The notes beneath the pieces were generated by a model. That model worked only from the letters and a program-made list of their open reading frames with translations. It was not told where the DNA came from and ran no database searches. A stretch of 64,000 bases of DNA from CAIZGX01 sp044354975 (GTDB taxonomy: Bacteria > Bacteroidota > Bacteroidia > Flavobacteriales_D > Sanyastnellaceae), in contig JBIKZA010000002.1 in NCBI GenBank assembly GCA_044354975.1, forward strand, positions 11,083 through 75,082. Reading direction: 5' to 3'. A program made the position numbers and the translations under genes. This document shows, piece after piece, positions 16,617-27,162 of this stretch (the stretch's first letter is position 1; each line of letters begins with the position of its first letter).

Positions 16617-17660
16617 GTGAATATTCGAACTCCAAAACAAGTTGCACTCGTATCTGCGCTCTTCGTTGTGTTGCCCCTGGCGACGGTTTACTTTCTTCTG
16701 GTCTATTTTCTAGAACGCGATTTCGAAATTGAATTACTGCTGCTATTCATTGCACTAGGTATGTCCATCACGTATTTCGTGGTATACACATTCATCGAAA
16801 GATTCTTATACAGTAAAGTAAAAGTCATATACAAGACCATTCATTCCTTTAAAACACAAAGCGAGAAAAAAGGCTTGGAAATGAGCACCGATATTTTAGC
16901 TGAGGTAAATCAGGATGTTGCGGATTGGGCTGAAGAAAAAATTGAAAAAATCAAAGACCTTCAAAAAGCCGATAACTTCCGAAAAGAATTCGTTGGAAAC
17001 CTGGCACACGAATTAAAAACTCCCATTTTCAATATTCAAGGTTATCTCGATACTCTTGCTGAAAATGACGATATGAATCCTGACCTCCGTCGGAAATTCC
17101 TAGATCGCGCCATATCCAGCTGCGAACGATTGGAGCATTTAGTTTCTGACTTAGACGAAATTTCTCAACTCGAAAGTGGTGCGGTCCTGTTAAAAATTGT
17201 GAAGTTCGATATTCTCCAACTCGCACATGAAGTCTGTGATTCCCTTGAAAAATTCGCTTCAGAAAAAAAGGTAAATCTTTTCGTGAAGGACGGTCCTTTC
17301 AGCGAATTGTGGGTAGAGGCCGATCGAAATAAAATTGAACAAGTCCTCATTAACCTCATTGTGAATAGTGTCAACTACGGCGCAGCGGGAGGAGAAACGC
17401 GAATTCGGTTTTACGATATGAACGACAACGTTCTAGTTGAGGTTGCTGACAACGGAATTGGAATTGCCAAAGAACACTTGAATAGACTTTTTGAGCGTTT
17501 CTATCGTGTCGACAAAAGCCGATCTCGCCACGAAGGCGGCTCTGGATTGGGTTTAGCGATTTGCAAGCACATTATTGAAAGTCACCAACAAACCATGAGC
17601 GTTAGAAGTACCGAAGAGGTGGGAAGCACCTTTGGCTTCACCATTAAAAAAGCGAATTAA
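16617..17660 (+). CDS. PhoR-like sensor histidine kinase
   Basis: The 347-residue kinase starts at GTG 16617. Two N-terminal membrane helices (ALVSALFVVLPLATVYFLLVY; LLLLFIALGMSITYFVVYTFI) are joined by only a few residues, so there is almost no periplasmic sensor. Then come a linker, the HisKA box FVGNLAHELKTPIFNIQGY (His near 130), N-box LINLIVNSVNYG, G1 DNGIGI, F-box FERFYRVD and G2 GGSGLGLAI. It would phosphorylate the regulator encoded just upstream. The absent sensor suggests control by a membrane or cytoplasmic partner, as in PhoR. Confidence 0.92.
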   Translation: MNIRTPKQVALVSALFVVLPLATVYFLLVYFLERDFEIELLLLFIALGMSITYFVVYTFIERFLYSKVKVIYKTIHSFKTQSEKKGLEMSTDILAEVNQDVADWAEEKIEKIKDLQKADNFRKEFVGNLAHELKTPIFNIQGYLDTLAENDDMNPDLRRKFLDRAISSCERLEHLVSDLDEISQLESGAVLLKIVKFDILQLAHEVCDSLEKFASEKKVNLFVKDGPFSELWVEADRNKIEQVLINLIVNSVNYGAAGGETRIRFYDMNDNVLVEVADNGIGIAKEHLNRLFERFYRVDKSRSRHEGGSGLGLAICKHIIESHQQTMSVRSTEEVGSTFGFTIKKAN

Positions 17661-17750
17661 CTTTTTGTAGCGCCGTTCATCCTCTATTTTTGTTGAAACA
17701 AAATTCCCCGAGAAATCAATCTTGGGGTTTACTCGTTTGATGAAGCACGC

Positions 17751-20700
17751 ATGAAGCCACGTCTTTCCATTTGGGAAAAAGAAATAGAATCGATAGAACG
17801 CAAAATTGCTGACGACAACAGCAAACTGCATTTGAAAGGACTTGCGGGAAGCGCCCCAGCATTTATTTGTGGCGCGTTCTACAGCTCATCTCCCGTTACC
17901 CAACTACTGGTGCTCGACGACAAAGAAAAGGCTGCATACTTCCTCAATGACCTGGAAGCTATTCTTGAAATTGGATCCGACGAAAAAGAACAAGAGAAAA
18001 CACCTGTACTCTTCTTTCCACGAACAGCGCGTCTAGCTTACGATATAGAGACAACTCAAAATGCAAACATTGCCATTCGAACGGAGGTGCTAAATAAACT
18101 TCAGAAGAATAGAAAAAACTACATTATCGTTTCGTACCCTGAAGCACTGTTTGAAAAGGTTGTCACTCATCACGAACTCGAAAAAAACACGTTTAGCATT
18201 GATGTCGGGCAATCGTATTCCATGGATTTCATTGACGAAGTATTCATTGAATTTCAATTTGAAAAAGTAGATTACGTATATGAACCCGGACAATATGCCG
18301 TGCGCGGAGGCATTGTCGATGTGTTTTCGTTCAGTTATGAATATCCCTACCGCATTGAATTCTTCGATGAAGAAGTAGAGAGCATTCGAAACTTCGATCC
18401 GGCTACGCAGCTTTCGGTTAACAAAATGACCAAGGCTGTTATTGTTCCAAATACACACTCCAAACATTCGGAAGAAGTGCGCATTGGTTTGCTTGACTTC
18501 CTTCCTAGCAACACTGTTGTTTGGATGAGCAACACCGAATCTTCGCTCGCGCAATTTCAAGCTGAAATGGAAAAGGCAGAAGAGCGATTCAACAGGCTTT
18601 CAGATAACATTTCACACGAAAAACCAGATGCCCTTTTCACTTCAAAACATGAATGGCTGAAGCAACTGGAAAACAAACGTGTCATTGAATTCGGAAGTAA
18701 ACGACAATTCTTAGGTGAAACAGAAGACTTCCATTGTACTCCCCAGCCTTCCTTCAATAAAAATTTTGAAATGCTTGCTGAGCATCTCGAAAATCTTATT
18801 CAACAAGGATACAAAGCACACATTGTTGCCGGCCAGTCGAAGCAGCTGGAACGACTTGATCAAATATTTCAAGACAAGAAAAAAGACATCGCTTACGTTC
18901 AAGAGATTCTAGAAATAAGCGAAGGTTTTATAGATCAGAATAAAAAAATTCTGTACTACACCGACCATCAAATCTTTCAACGTTACCACCGATTCAAATT
19001 GAAAGAAGGATTCAAGAAAAACAAAGAAGCGTTAACGCTGAAAGAAATTCTTGCGCTTCAGCCGGGAGATTTTGTTGTGCACATTGACCACGGAGTAGGT
19101 CAATTCAGTGGGCTACAGAAAATTGATGTAAATGGAAAAGAACAAGAAGCCATTCGTCTAACTTACAAAGGCGGCGACATTCTTTACGTAAGCATTCACT
19201 CGTTGCACCGCATTAGTAAGTTTTCTGGGAAGGAAGGAACTGCGCCTTCCATGGACAAACTCGGAAGCAACGCTTGGCAAAACCTAAAGCGTAAGACGAA
19301 AACGAAGGTGAAAGAAATTGCCTTCGATTTAATTAAGCTTTATGCAAAGCGGAAGTCAACAAAAGGATTCGCCTTTCAACCCGACACGTACATGCAAACC
19401 GAATTGGAAGCCTCCTTTATGTATGAAGATACTCCCGACCAATACAAAGCTTCTGTTGCGGTGAAGGAAGATATGGAAGCGGCGTTCCCGATGGATCGCT
19501 TGGTATGCGGCGATGTTGGTTTCGGAAAAACAGAGATTGCTATTCGCGCGGCGTGCAAAGCCGTGGCAGATGGAAAGCAAGTGGCTGTGCTGGTTCCGAC
19601 TACCATTCTTTCCATTCAACATTACAAGAGTTTCAAATCTAGATTGAAAGATTTCCCGGTAACCATTGAATACATCAATCGTTTCAAAACAGCGAAACAA
19701 AATTCAGAGACACTTGAGAAGGTGAAAAACGGGAAAGTCGACATACTTATTGGCACCCACGCCATCCTCGGAAAACGCGTTGTCTTCAACGATCTTGGAT
19801 TAATGATCATTGACGAAGAACAAAAATTCGGAGTAGCGGCAAAAGACAAATTGAAATTGCTTCGCGCGAATGTAGATGCCTTAACGCTTACTGCCACGCC
19901 TATTCCACGCACCTTGCAGTTTTCACTCATGGGTGCGCGCGACTTGAGTATTATTCAAACAGCACCGCCAAATCGCGTTCCTATTCGTACAGAATTAATT
20001 CCTTTCGGAGAAGAAATTGTTCGCGATGCCATTAGCTACGAAGTGCAGCGAGGTGGTCAAGTTTTCTTCGTGCACAACCGCGTTCAAAACCTTCGCGAAA
20101 TGGCCGGATTGATTCAACGCGTCTGTCCCGATGTGCGCATTGGCATAGGCCACGGACAGCTGAGCGGAGAAGACTTGGAAGAGGTGATGAACAAATTTAT
20201 TGAAGGAGAATTCGACGTGTTAGTTTCCACTTCCATTGTTGAAAGTGGAATTGACATTCCGAATGCGAATACGATTATCATTAACGATGCGCATCATTTT
20301 GGAATGAGCGATCTTCACCAATTGCGCGGACGTGTAGGACGAAACAACAAGCAAGCATTTTGTTATTTGTTAAGTCCCCCTACTCATATGCTCACAGACG
20401 ATGCGAAGAAACGCTTAACTGCCATTGAGCAGTTCTCGGATCTCGGATCGGGAATGCACATTGCTATGCGCGATTTAGACATTCGCGGCGCAGGAAATTT
20501 GTTAGGAGGCGAACAAAGCGGATTCATTAATGAATTGGGATTCGAGACGTATCAGAAAATTTTAGATGAAGCACTGCAAGAATTGAAGCAAGAGCACTTC
20601 CAGGAATTGTACGAAGAGGAAATGAAAAAGACCGCTTCCTTCGTAAAAGATACTGTGCTCGAAACCGACTTTGAATTGCTTATTCCAGATGAATATGTTG

Positions 20701-21107
20701 GAAATATTTCCGAACGTATTGCCCTGTACAAAGCGCTCGACGATATGGAGAAGGAAGAAGAAATTCAGAAATTCTCAAAAGATCTTGAAGATAGATTTGG
20801 TCCTATTCCAAAGCCCGTTATTCAATTGATAGATACTATGCGTTTACGTTGGAAGGCAAGAGAAATTGGATTCGAAAAACTAGTGTTGAAGAGTGGTAAA
20901 ATGATTGGCTATTTCGTTTCTAAACAAGATTCTCCATTCTACCAAAGCGAAGCATTCACGCGCATCTTGAACTTCATTAAACTCAATCCAGTTGCTGGAA
21001 AAATGTATGAGAAAGATGAGACGCTGCGCATTGCATTTCCAGAAGTACCAAACATGGATAAAGCTAATCGTCTGTTTAACGCGCTAGCCGAAGGTTCTAA
21101 ATTGTAA
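17751..21107 (+). CDS. mfd: Transcription-repair coupling factor Mfd
   Basis: The 1118-residue protein displaces stalled RNA polymerase and recruits UvrA. Domains in order: UvrB-like N-terminal part (about 20-330), the CarD-like polymerase-interaction domain starting LQPGDFVVHIDHGVG (near 441), helicase lobe 1 with GDVGFGKTE (near 587) and DEEQ in MIIDEEQKFG (near 688), motif III LTATPIPRTL, lobe 2 with STSIVESGIDIPNAN and QLRGRVGR, and the TRCF C-terminal domain (about 970-1070). Length and motifs are complete. A promoter-like TATTTTTG lies about 65 bases upstream. Confidence 0.97.
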   Translation: MKPRLSIWEKEIESIERKIADDNSKLHLKGLAGSAPAFICGAFYSSSPVTQLLVLDDKEKAAYFLNDLEAILEIGSDEKEQEKTPVLFFPRTARLAYDIETTQNANIAIRTEVLNKLQKNRKNYIIVSYPEALFEKVVTHHELEKNTFSIDVGQSYSMDFIDEVFIEFQFEKVDYVYEPGQYAVRGGIVDVFSFSYEYPYRIEFFDEEVESIRNFDPATQLSVNKMTKAVIVPNTHSKHSEEVRIGLLDFLPSNTVVWMSNTESSLAQFQAEMEKAEERFNRLSDNISHEKPDALFTSKHEWLKQLENKRVIEFGSKRQFLGETEDFHCTPQPSFNKNFEMLAEHLENLIQQGYKAHIVAGQSKQLERLDQIFQDKKKDIAYVQEILEISEGFIDQNKKILYYTDHQIFQRYHRFKLKEGFKKNKEALTLKEILALQPGDFVVHIDHGVGQFSGLQKIDVNGKEQEAIRLTYKGGDILYVSIHSLHRISKFSGKEGTAPSMDKLGSNAWQNLKRKTKTKVKEIAFDLIKLYAKRKSTKGFAFQPDTYMQTELEASFMYEDTPDQYKASVAVKEDMEAAFPMDRLVCGDVGFGKTEIAIRAACKAVADGKQVAVLVPTTILSIQHYKSFKSRLKDFPVTIEYINRFKTAKQNSETLEKVKNGKVDILIGTHAILGKRVVFNDLGLMIIDEEQKFGVAAKDKLKLLRANVDALTLTATPIPRTLQFSLMGARDLSIIQTAPPNRVPIRTELIPFGEEIVRDAISYEVQRGGQVFFVHNRVQNLREMAGLIQRVCPDVRIGIGHGQLSGEDLEEVMNKFIEGEFDVLVSTSIVESGIDIPNANTIIINDAHHFGMSDLHQLRGRVGRNNKQAFCYLLSPPTHMLTDDAKKRLTAIEQFSDLGSGMHIAMRDLDIRGAGNLLGGEQSGFINELGFETYQKILDEALQELKQEHFQELYEEEMKKTASFVKDTVLETDFELLIPDEYVGNISERIALYKALDDMEKEEEIQKFSKDLEDRFGPIPKPVIQLIDTMRLRWKAREIGFEKLVLKSGKMIGYFVSKQDSPFYQSEAFTRILNFIKLNPVAGKMYEKDETLRIAFPEVPNMDKANRLFNALAEGSKL

Positions 21108-21125
21108 TCAAGCCCACTATTATTG

Positions 21126-21133
21126 TAAATTTG
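21126..21133 (+). promoter_or_regulatory. -7 box of the gltX promoter
   Basis: TAAATTTG is a perfect TAnnTTTG match, 19 bases before the gltX ATG at 21153, in the 45-base gap after mfd. Confidence 0.6.
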
Positions 21134-21152
21134 CACACTTTCAAAAACTATT

Positions 21153-22676
21153 ATGACATCACCAAGAGTTCGTGTTCGTTTCGCTCCTAGTCCCACTGGC
21201 CCTTTGCACATGGGTGGAGTTCGTACAGCATTATACAACTATCTTTTCGCTAAGAAACACGGTGGCGATTTTATCATTCGAATTGAAGACACCGATCAAA
21301 CACGCTATGTTCCAGGTGCTGAACAGTATATTTTAGATTCATTGAAATGGTGCGGCATTGAACCCACTGAAGGTGTTGGTTACGGCGGAAAACATGAGCC
21401 TTATCGTCAGAGCGAAAGAAAGCCCATGTACAAGGCGTATGCGGTAGAATTGATTGAAAAAGGCTGGGCCTATTATGCATTCGATACTCCTGAAGAATTA
21501 GACAACATTCGCAAGCAAGCCGAATTAGCGAAGATGCCGAACTGGCAATACAACAGCATTTCGCGCATGACCTTGAAGAACTCATTGACCCTTCCTGCTG
21601 ACGACGTTGCGGCTCGATTGGAAAAAGGAGAACCGTTCGTTGTGCGTTTCAAAATGCCAAGAAACGAAGAAGTAAGATTTCAAGATATTATTCGCGGATG
21701 GGTGGTATTCTCTACAAACGAACTCGACGACAAAGTACTTTACAAGTCAGACGGAATGCCAACCTATCACTTGGCGAATATTGTAGACGATCACTCCATG
21801 GAGATTAGCCACGTTATTCGTGGGGAAGAGTGGTTGCCTTCAGCGCCGCTTCACGTTATGATGTACAGAGCATTCGAATGGGAAGCACCGTTGTTTGCAC
21901 ATTTACCGTTGATTTTGAAACCCGATGGAAATGGGAAATTGAGCAAGCGTGACGGAGATCGTTTAGGATTTCCTGTATTCCCTTTGCAATGGACAGATCC
22001 TGAAACCGGAAATATTTCAAGCGGATATCGCGAAAGCGGATACCTTCCGAAAGCCTTCATTAACATGTTGCTTTTGTTGGGTTGGGCACCGAGCAACAAC
22101 CAGGAAATTTTTACAATGGATGAAATGGTTGAAGCCTTCACCATTGAGCGTGTTGGAAAATCGGGTTCGAAATTCGATCCGGAAAAAACGAAGTGGTTCA
22201 ATCAACAATACATGCGCAACACGCCTCGTGCTGAACTAGCGGAAATGATTATGCCCGCCATTCAAGAGCGCGGTTATGATGTGTGTGCCGAGTATGTTGA
22301 AGGCGTGATTGAGCTTATGCTCGAGCGCGCAGTGTTTCCGAAAGATTTATTAGACGGTGAATACTTATTTGTAGATCCAACTTCTTACGACGAAGATGCC
22401 GTTTCGAAGAAATGGAAAGTAGGTGAGTCTGGCCCTATCCTTCAAAAATGGTCAGCTGTTTTAGAAACACTTGAGCCTTTCACAGTTGAATCCATTGACG
22501 CTGCTATGAAACAATTCTTAGCAGACAACAGTTTAGGAATGGGCGCCGTGATGCCGTTGTTCAGACTTGCGTTAACGGGGGTACTTACGGGACCTGGCGC
22601 ATCGCACGTTGCTGCGTTGGTTGGAAAAGAATATGTATTACCTCGCATTCAAAAATGCATTGAAAAGTTAGGATAA
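21153..22676 (+). CDS. gltX: Glutamyl-tRNA synthetase
   Basis: This 507-residue class I aminoacyl-tRNA synthetase has a HIGH-type motif PTGPLHMGG at residues 12-20 and a KMSKS-type motif KLSKRDGDR near 263. IRIEDTDQTRYV and YHLANIVDDHSMEISHVIRGEEW are strong GluRS blocks. It charges tRNA-Glu; the product also feeds the HemA pathway encoded at 57-60 kb. FolB follows one base downstream, so the two are translated from one message. Confidence 0.97.
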   Translation: MTSPRVRVRFAPSPTGPLHMGGVRTALYNYLFAKKHGGDFIIRIEDTDQTRYVPGAEQYILDSLKWCGIEPTEGVGYGGKHEPYRQSERKPMYKAYAVELIEKGWAYYAFDTPEELDNIRKQAELAKMPNWQYNSISRMTLKNSLTLPADDVAARLEKGEPFVVRFKMPRNEEVRFQDIIRGWVVFSTNELDDKVLYKSDGMPTYHLANIVDDHSMEISHVIRGEEWLPSAPLHVMMYRAFEWEAPLFAHLPLILKPDGNGKLSKRDGDRLGFPVFPLQWTDPETGNISSGYRESGYLPKAFINMLLLLGWAPSNNQEIFTMDEMVEAFTIERVGKSGSKFDPEKTKWFNQQYMRNTPRAELAEMIMPAIQERGYDVCAEYVEGVIELMLERAVFPKDLLDGEYLFVDPTSYDEDAVSKKWKVGESGPILQKWSAVLETLEPFTVESIDAAMKQFLADNSLGMGAVMPLFRLALTGVLTGPGASHVAALVGKEYVLPRIQKCIEKLG

Positions 22677-22677
22677 A

Positions 22678-23025
22678 ATGAAAATTCAACTGAACAATAT
22701 TCAAGTTCGCGCGCAACACGGTTGCTGGAAAGAAGAGGAAATCATTGGCGGAGATTATCGCGTGGATGTTTGGTTGGAAGGAAATTTCGAAGTGTCAGCA
22801 GAAACCGATGATCTCGAAAAAACCATTGACTACGTGGGGGTGAAAGAATTGGTTTACGCTGAAATGAAAGTAAGAGCTAAGTTGATTGAAACAGTTTTGG
22901 TTCGCATGCACGGGGCCATGAAAGTTCGCTTCCCGAATGCTCATTCGGTTGGAATTCGATTGACGAAGATTAACGCTCCAATGGGTCACCAAGTGGAAAG
23001 CGTTAGTGTTGAAATGGAAGGATAG
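22678..23025 (+). CDS. folB: Dihydroneopterin aldolase
   Basis: This 115-residue enzyme belongs to folate biosynthesis (7,8-dihydroneopterin to 6-hydroxymethyl-dihydropterin). Family features are RAQHGCWKEEEIIGGDYRVD, the DDLEKTIDYVGV segment, and a C-terminal KINAPMGHQVESVSVEM strand with the conserved Lys. It lies directly after gltX and converges on asd. Confidence 0.93.
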   Translation: MKIQLNNIQVRAQHGCWKEEEIIGGDYRVDVWLEGNFEVSAETDDLEKTIDYVGVKELVYAEMKVRAKLIETVLVRMHGAMKVRFPNAHSVGIRLTKINAPMGHQVESVSVEMEG

Positions 23026-23031
23026 AACTGC

Positions 23032-24024
23032 TTACACCAACTTCTTCGCAACCAAATATTCTGCAATCTGAATCGCATTGGTGGCAGCTCCTTTGCGAAG
23101 ATTGTCGCTAACAATCCAGCAGTTCAAGGAATTCGCTTGCGACTCATCTAGGCGAATGCGTCCAACAAAAACTTGATCACTTTCCGCAGCGTGAATAAGA
23201 GGCATCGGATAAAGTTTTTGTTCAATATTATCTACCACTTCAATTCCTGGGAAGGAACTAAGCACCTCTTTCAATTTAGTAATATCTGGAGCATTTTCGA
23301 ATTCAATATTTACCGATTCTGAGTGTCCGCCCATAACCGGAACTCTTACCGCGGTAGCGGTTACTGCAATGGAATTGTCTTCCATAATCTTCTTGGTCTC
23401 GAGAATCATCTTCATCTCTTCCTTCGTGTAACCGTTCGATTGGAATACATCTATCTGAGGAATAAGGTTCATGTCTATCACGTGTGCATACGCCTTGTCT
23501 CCTTCCTTCCCAGCTCGTTCGTTCATCAATTGATCAACAGCAACCTTTCCTGTTCCTGTAACACTTTGATAGGTTGAAACTACTACTCGCTTGATCTTAT
23601 ATAAGTCGTGAAGCGGCTTGAGCACCATAACCATTTGAATGGTGCTGCAGTTCGGATTTGCGATAATCTTGTTATGCGCATTTATGCAGTGTGCATTAAT
23701 TTCCGGAACCACCAAAGGCACTCCTTCGGTCATTCTCCAAGCACTACTGTTGTCTATGACTACACATCCTGTTTCTGCAAACTTCGGTGCCCACTCTAAA
23801 CTTGTTTCTCCACCTGCTGAAAACAATGCAATATCCGGAGAAGCCGCTACAGCAGTGGTTAAGGAAACAACGGTCCAATCTTTTCCGCAACAAGAAACTG
23901 TTTGCCCAACGCTCTTTTCAGACGCAACTGGGATAATTTCATCGTACGGAAATTTACGTTCTTCAAGAATTTGAAGCATCTTTTTTCCAACCAATCCGGT
24001 AGCTCCTACAACTGCAATTCGCAT
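23032..24024 (-). CDS. asd: Aspartate-semialdehyde dehydrogenase
   Basis: This 330-residue enzyme makes aspartate semialdehyde for lysine, threonine, methionine and diaminopimelate. It contains the NADP loop VVGATGLVGKKML at the N-terminus, the phosphate-binding SAGGETS, the catalytic Cys in NPNCSTIQMV, and the late substrate His in VMGGHSESVNIEF. ATG 24022-24024 was chosen because MRIAVVGATG is the conserved start. It diverges from the lamin-tail protein gene. Confidence 0.96.
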   Translation of the reverse strand: MRIAVVGATGLVGKKMLQILEERKFPYDEIIPVASEKSVGQTVSCCGKDWTVVSLTTAVAASPDIALFSAGGETSLEWAPKFAETGCVVIDNSSAWRMTEGVPLVVPEINAHCINAHNKIIANPNCSTIQMVMVLKPLHDLYKIKRVVVSTYQSVTGTGKVAVDQLMNERAGKEGDKAYAHVIDMNLIPQIDVFQSNGYTKEEMKMILETKKIMEDNSIAVTATAVRVPVMGGHSESVNIEFENAPDITKLKEVLSSFPGIEVVDNIEQKLYPMPLIHAAESDQVFVGRIRLDESQANSLNCWIVSDNLRKGAATNAIQIAEYLVAKKLV

Positions 24025-24093
24025 ACATATGTTTTTCACGAAATTACTACTTGTGCATTTTAGTTTCGAAAGAATAATTACAAAACATTTCTC

Positions 24094-27000
24094 ATGCAAT
24101 ACAAAAAATTTATCCCACTAGCGTTTGCACTTTCTTCGTGCTCGCCTGTACCCTGTCAAATCAACGATAATTTCAGCGACGGCGACTTCAACATGAATCC
24201 CACATGGAGCGGTTCCACTGATATATTCGTCGTGAACGCCAATCAAGAATTGCAGGTGTTCAACACAACCGGTGGACAGAGCTATCTCTCTACACAAACA
24301 AGTAACCCCTCCATTGACAACAAGGAATGGCGCTTAACAGTGAAACAAACGTTTTCAGGAAGCGACAACAACCACAGCAGAATTTACTTAGTTGCGAATG
24401 GCCCTGACCTTTCCTTTGGTAATGCAACGTCAGGTTCTAACAGCACCGGCTATTTTCTAAAACTCGGAGAATCTGGTTCAACAGACGCCATAAAATTTTT
24501 TCGAGACGACGGCCCTATAGGTATTGTTGAGATGGCTGCCGGAACAGCAGAATTGGTGGCGTCTTCCTTCAACATAAACATTCAAGTCCTAAGAGACAAT
24601 GTTGGAAATTGGAGCGTGAATGTTGACTCATCTGGAGGGACAAATTTCATTTCAGAATTTTCCATTTTCGACAACACGTACAATCAGACAAACTTTTTGG
24701 GAATGAGTTGCATCTATACTTCTTCCAACGCAACAAAATTCTATTTCGATAATATTTACTTCGGAAATGAAATTCCTCCTGCTGTGATAAATACACCGAA
24801 CGTTCGTTCGGTTGTTATTAATGAAATCTATGCAGATCCGACTCCGTCGAATGGAATGCCGGACGCAGAGTATATCGAACTCCACAACGCAGACAGTCTT
24901 CCGTATGAATTATCGGGATGGAAGTTGGTGAATTCAACTTCAGAAAAAAACATTCCTCCCTTTCTGTTGAATCCGAATGAATATGTAATTATCTGCGACG
25001 CAAACAACACTTCCCTTTTCCCTAATTCAATAGGAATTTCAGCCCTTACCGCATTAACCAACGCCGGAGATAGCCTAACATTGCTAGACTTCAACAACAA
25101 CGCAATTGACATTGTATCCTACACAGACGAATGGTACAACAGCACAGAAAAATCTGACGGAGGCTGGAGTCTTGAGCAAGTGAATCCAAATAAAATCTGC
25201 AGCGGGAAATTCAATTGGTCCACTTCGAACAATACGCAAGGAGGAACACCAGGATTCGAAAATAGCATCTACAACATCACGCCAGATAACGCAGGCCCAC
25301 AATTAATTAGTTGGAATGTTAACCAAGCCAATGAAGTGACACTCCTCTTTAATGAAAGCATTGCTGTCAATCTTTCAAGCAACTTTATTTGCACCAACAC
25401 TCAGATTTCGAATGTTCAATTTTCAGAATCCAATACCGTTGTGGTTATCACTTCCAATGCAAACCTTCAACCCGAAACGTTCTACACGCTAACACAACCT
25501 GCACTTTCAGATTGTGAGGGAAATATTTCCAACTTCTTCCTAGAAATTTATCAAGGGAAAACACCTGAATTCGGAGATCTGATTTTCACTGAAATTCTTG
25601 CCGATCCTGACCCCGTAGTTCAAGGAATACCTTCGGAGTTTATCGAAGTGTTGAATAAAAGTTCGCACACACTTGAGCTGCATGGACTCTCCATAAATAG
25701 CTGCGTTTTTGAAGGAAGGCAATTACTTCTTCCGAATGAATATTTAATCCTTGGCGACATTACCGAAAGCCTTTCTTTTCTCTCCACATCCAACAAACTT
25801 CTTATTCCATCATTTCCGACTTTAACCAATTCTGGAATGCTTTTAAAACTAAGCATGAACGGAATGCACCTAGACAGCATACGTTACAGCATTGATTGGT
25901 TCGACAACTCGTTCAAAGCCGACGGCGGATGGTCCCTTGAATTAGTGAATCCGAATTTACCGTGCAGCAATTCCAACAATTGGAAAGCGTGTGAAAATGA
26001 AATTGGAAATTCACCAGGATATGAGAACTCTGTTTACTCGCTGATGCCCGATGTTAGGAAACCTGAATTGCTCTATCTAACACTTGAAGACAGTTCACTT
26101 GCTCTTCATTTCAACGAACCAGTTACCCTTAATGGAAATTTATTTCAAGAAGAAAATTTGGTTGGAAATTTCTTTTCCAATAACCCTTCAACACAAATTA
26201 ATCTTGTCGCTTCTGTATTACTCGACTCTTCTATATTCAACTACACACTAGAAGGCGTTTCCGACTGCAGTGGAAATACTACTTTAATTTCTTTCGAATG
26301 GGGATATCCTGAAAATGCTTCTTTGGAAAATTTAGTCATCAATGAAATTCTCTTCAATCCATATGTTGGCGGTTTCGACTTTGTTGAACTTCGAAATACG
26401 ACTGCAAACGCTGTATGCATTAAAAATTTGTCCATTGCAAACGGATATTTGAATTCAGGCGCTGACAATGAAATGGGAACTACAGAGGGACGAATCATTC
26501 TACCGAATGAGTTCATTGTCTTTACGGAAGATGAAAAGAATCTTGAAGAATTGTACCCTTCCATTCAAACAAAAAATATCATTCAGTTAAGTGTGCTTCC
26601 TTCCTTCAACAATTCAGATGGAACATGCATTATTTACTCGAATCAAAATGAAATTATTGATGAATTGACTTATTCTGAATCCATGCATTTCCAATTGCTC
26701 AATTCGTTCGAAGGCGTCTCGCTTGAAAGGCTCTCAGACGTAATGCCCACCGGTCAACAAAGCAACTGGCACAGTGCTTCAGAAGCTTCCGGTTTCGCGA
26801 CACCCGGAGTCGCTAACTCACAATCGATTTCAATCGAAAATATGAGCGGAGTCTTCGAACTTTCGTCATCTATTTTCTCTCCTGATAATGATGGAATGGA
26901 GGATGTTATTCAATTTCATTTTTCAGAAATGAAATCAGGGTGCGTGGGTAATTTGACCATTTACAACGAGCGTGGCATTCGCGTCAAACGGTTGATTCGA

Positions 27001-27162
27001 AATGAATATTTAGGTCCTGAAGGCAATGCCATTTGGGATGGACTTTCTGATAATGGCGAAGCACTTGCAATAGGCATTTACATTGCTACCTTTGAAGCAT
27101 TCAACGAAGATGGAATTCAAGTCAACTACAAACGCGATTTTATTTTAGCCCGAAAACTATGA
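24094..27162 (+). CDS. Secreted protein with three lamin-tail domains
   Basis: This 1022-residue exported protein has a signal sequence ending in a possible lipobox (ALSSC at residues 12-16); processing as a lipoprotein is uncertain. Residues 25-225 form a laminin-G-like jelly roll (NDNFSDGDFNMNPTWSG). Three lamin-tail (LTD) domains begin VVINEIYADPTP (near 247), LIFTEILADPDP (near 496) and LVINEILFNP (near 747), joined by Ig-like parts. The C-terminus (FSPDNDGMEDVIQF ... ALAIGIYIATFEAF) is a FlgD-like/CHU-type end domain. LTDs in such proteins are linked to extracellular nucleases or surface attachment; no nuclease motif is visible. The stop overlaps the deacetylase start by ATGA. Confidence 0.85.
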   Translation: MQYKKFIPLAFALSSCSPVPCQINDNFSDGDFNMNPTWSGSTDIFVVNANQELQVFNTTGGQSYLSTQTSNPSIDNKEWRLTVKQTFSGSDNNHSRIYLVANGPDLSFGNATSGSNSTGYFLKLGESGSTDAIKFFRDDGPIGIVEMAAGTAELVASSFNINIQVLRDNVGNWSVNVDSSGGTNFISEFSIFDNTYNQTNFLGMSCIYTSSNATKFYFDNIYFGNEIPPAVINTPNVRSVVINEIYADPTPSNGMPDAEYIELHNADSLPYELSGWKLVNSTSEKNIPPFLLNPNEYVIICDANNTSLFPNSIGISALTALTNAGDSLTLLDFNNNAIDIVSYTDEWYNSTEKSDGGWSLEQVNPNKICSGKFNWSTSNNTQGGTPGFENSIYNITPDNAGPQLISWNVNQANEVTLLFNESIAVNLSSNFICTNTQISNVQFSESNTVVVITSNANLQPETFYTLTQPALSDCEGNISNFFLEIYQGKTPEFGDLIFTEILADPDPVVQGIPSEFIEVLNKSSHTLELHGLSINSCVFEGRQLLLPNEYLILGDITESLSFLSTSNKLLIPSFPTLTNSGMLLKLSMNGMHLDSIRYSIDWFDNSFKADGGWSLELVNPNLPCSNSNNWKACENEIGNSPGYENSVYSLMPDVRKPELLYLTLEDSSLALHFNEPVTLNGNLFQEENLVGNFFSNNPSTQINLVASVLLDSSIFNYTLEGVSDCSGNTTLISFEWGYPENASLENLVINEILFNPYVGGFDFVELRNTTANAVCIKNLSIANGYLNSGADNEMGTTEGRIILPNEFIVFTEDEKNLEELYPSIQTKNIIQLSVLPSFNNSDGTCIIYSNQNEIIDELTYSESMHFQLLNSFEGVSLERLSDVMPTGQQSNWHSASEASGFATPGVANSQSISIENMSGVFELSSSIFSPDNDGMEDVIQFHFSEMKSGCVGNLTIYNERGIRVKRLIRNEYLGPEGNAIWDGLSDNGEALAIGIYIATFEAFNEDGIQVNYKRDFILARKL

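Noticed and set aside
17698..17730. Terminator between the histidine kinase gene and mfd
   Set aside because: A CCCC/GGGG-based stem is visible, but it has mismatches, a large loop and no T-run; too weak to list.
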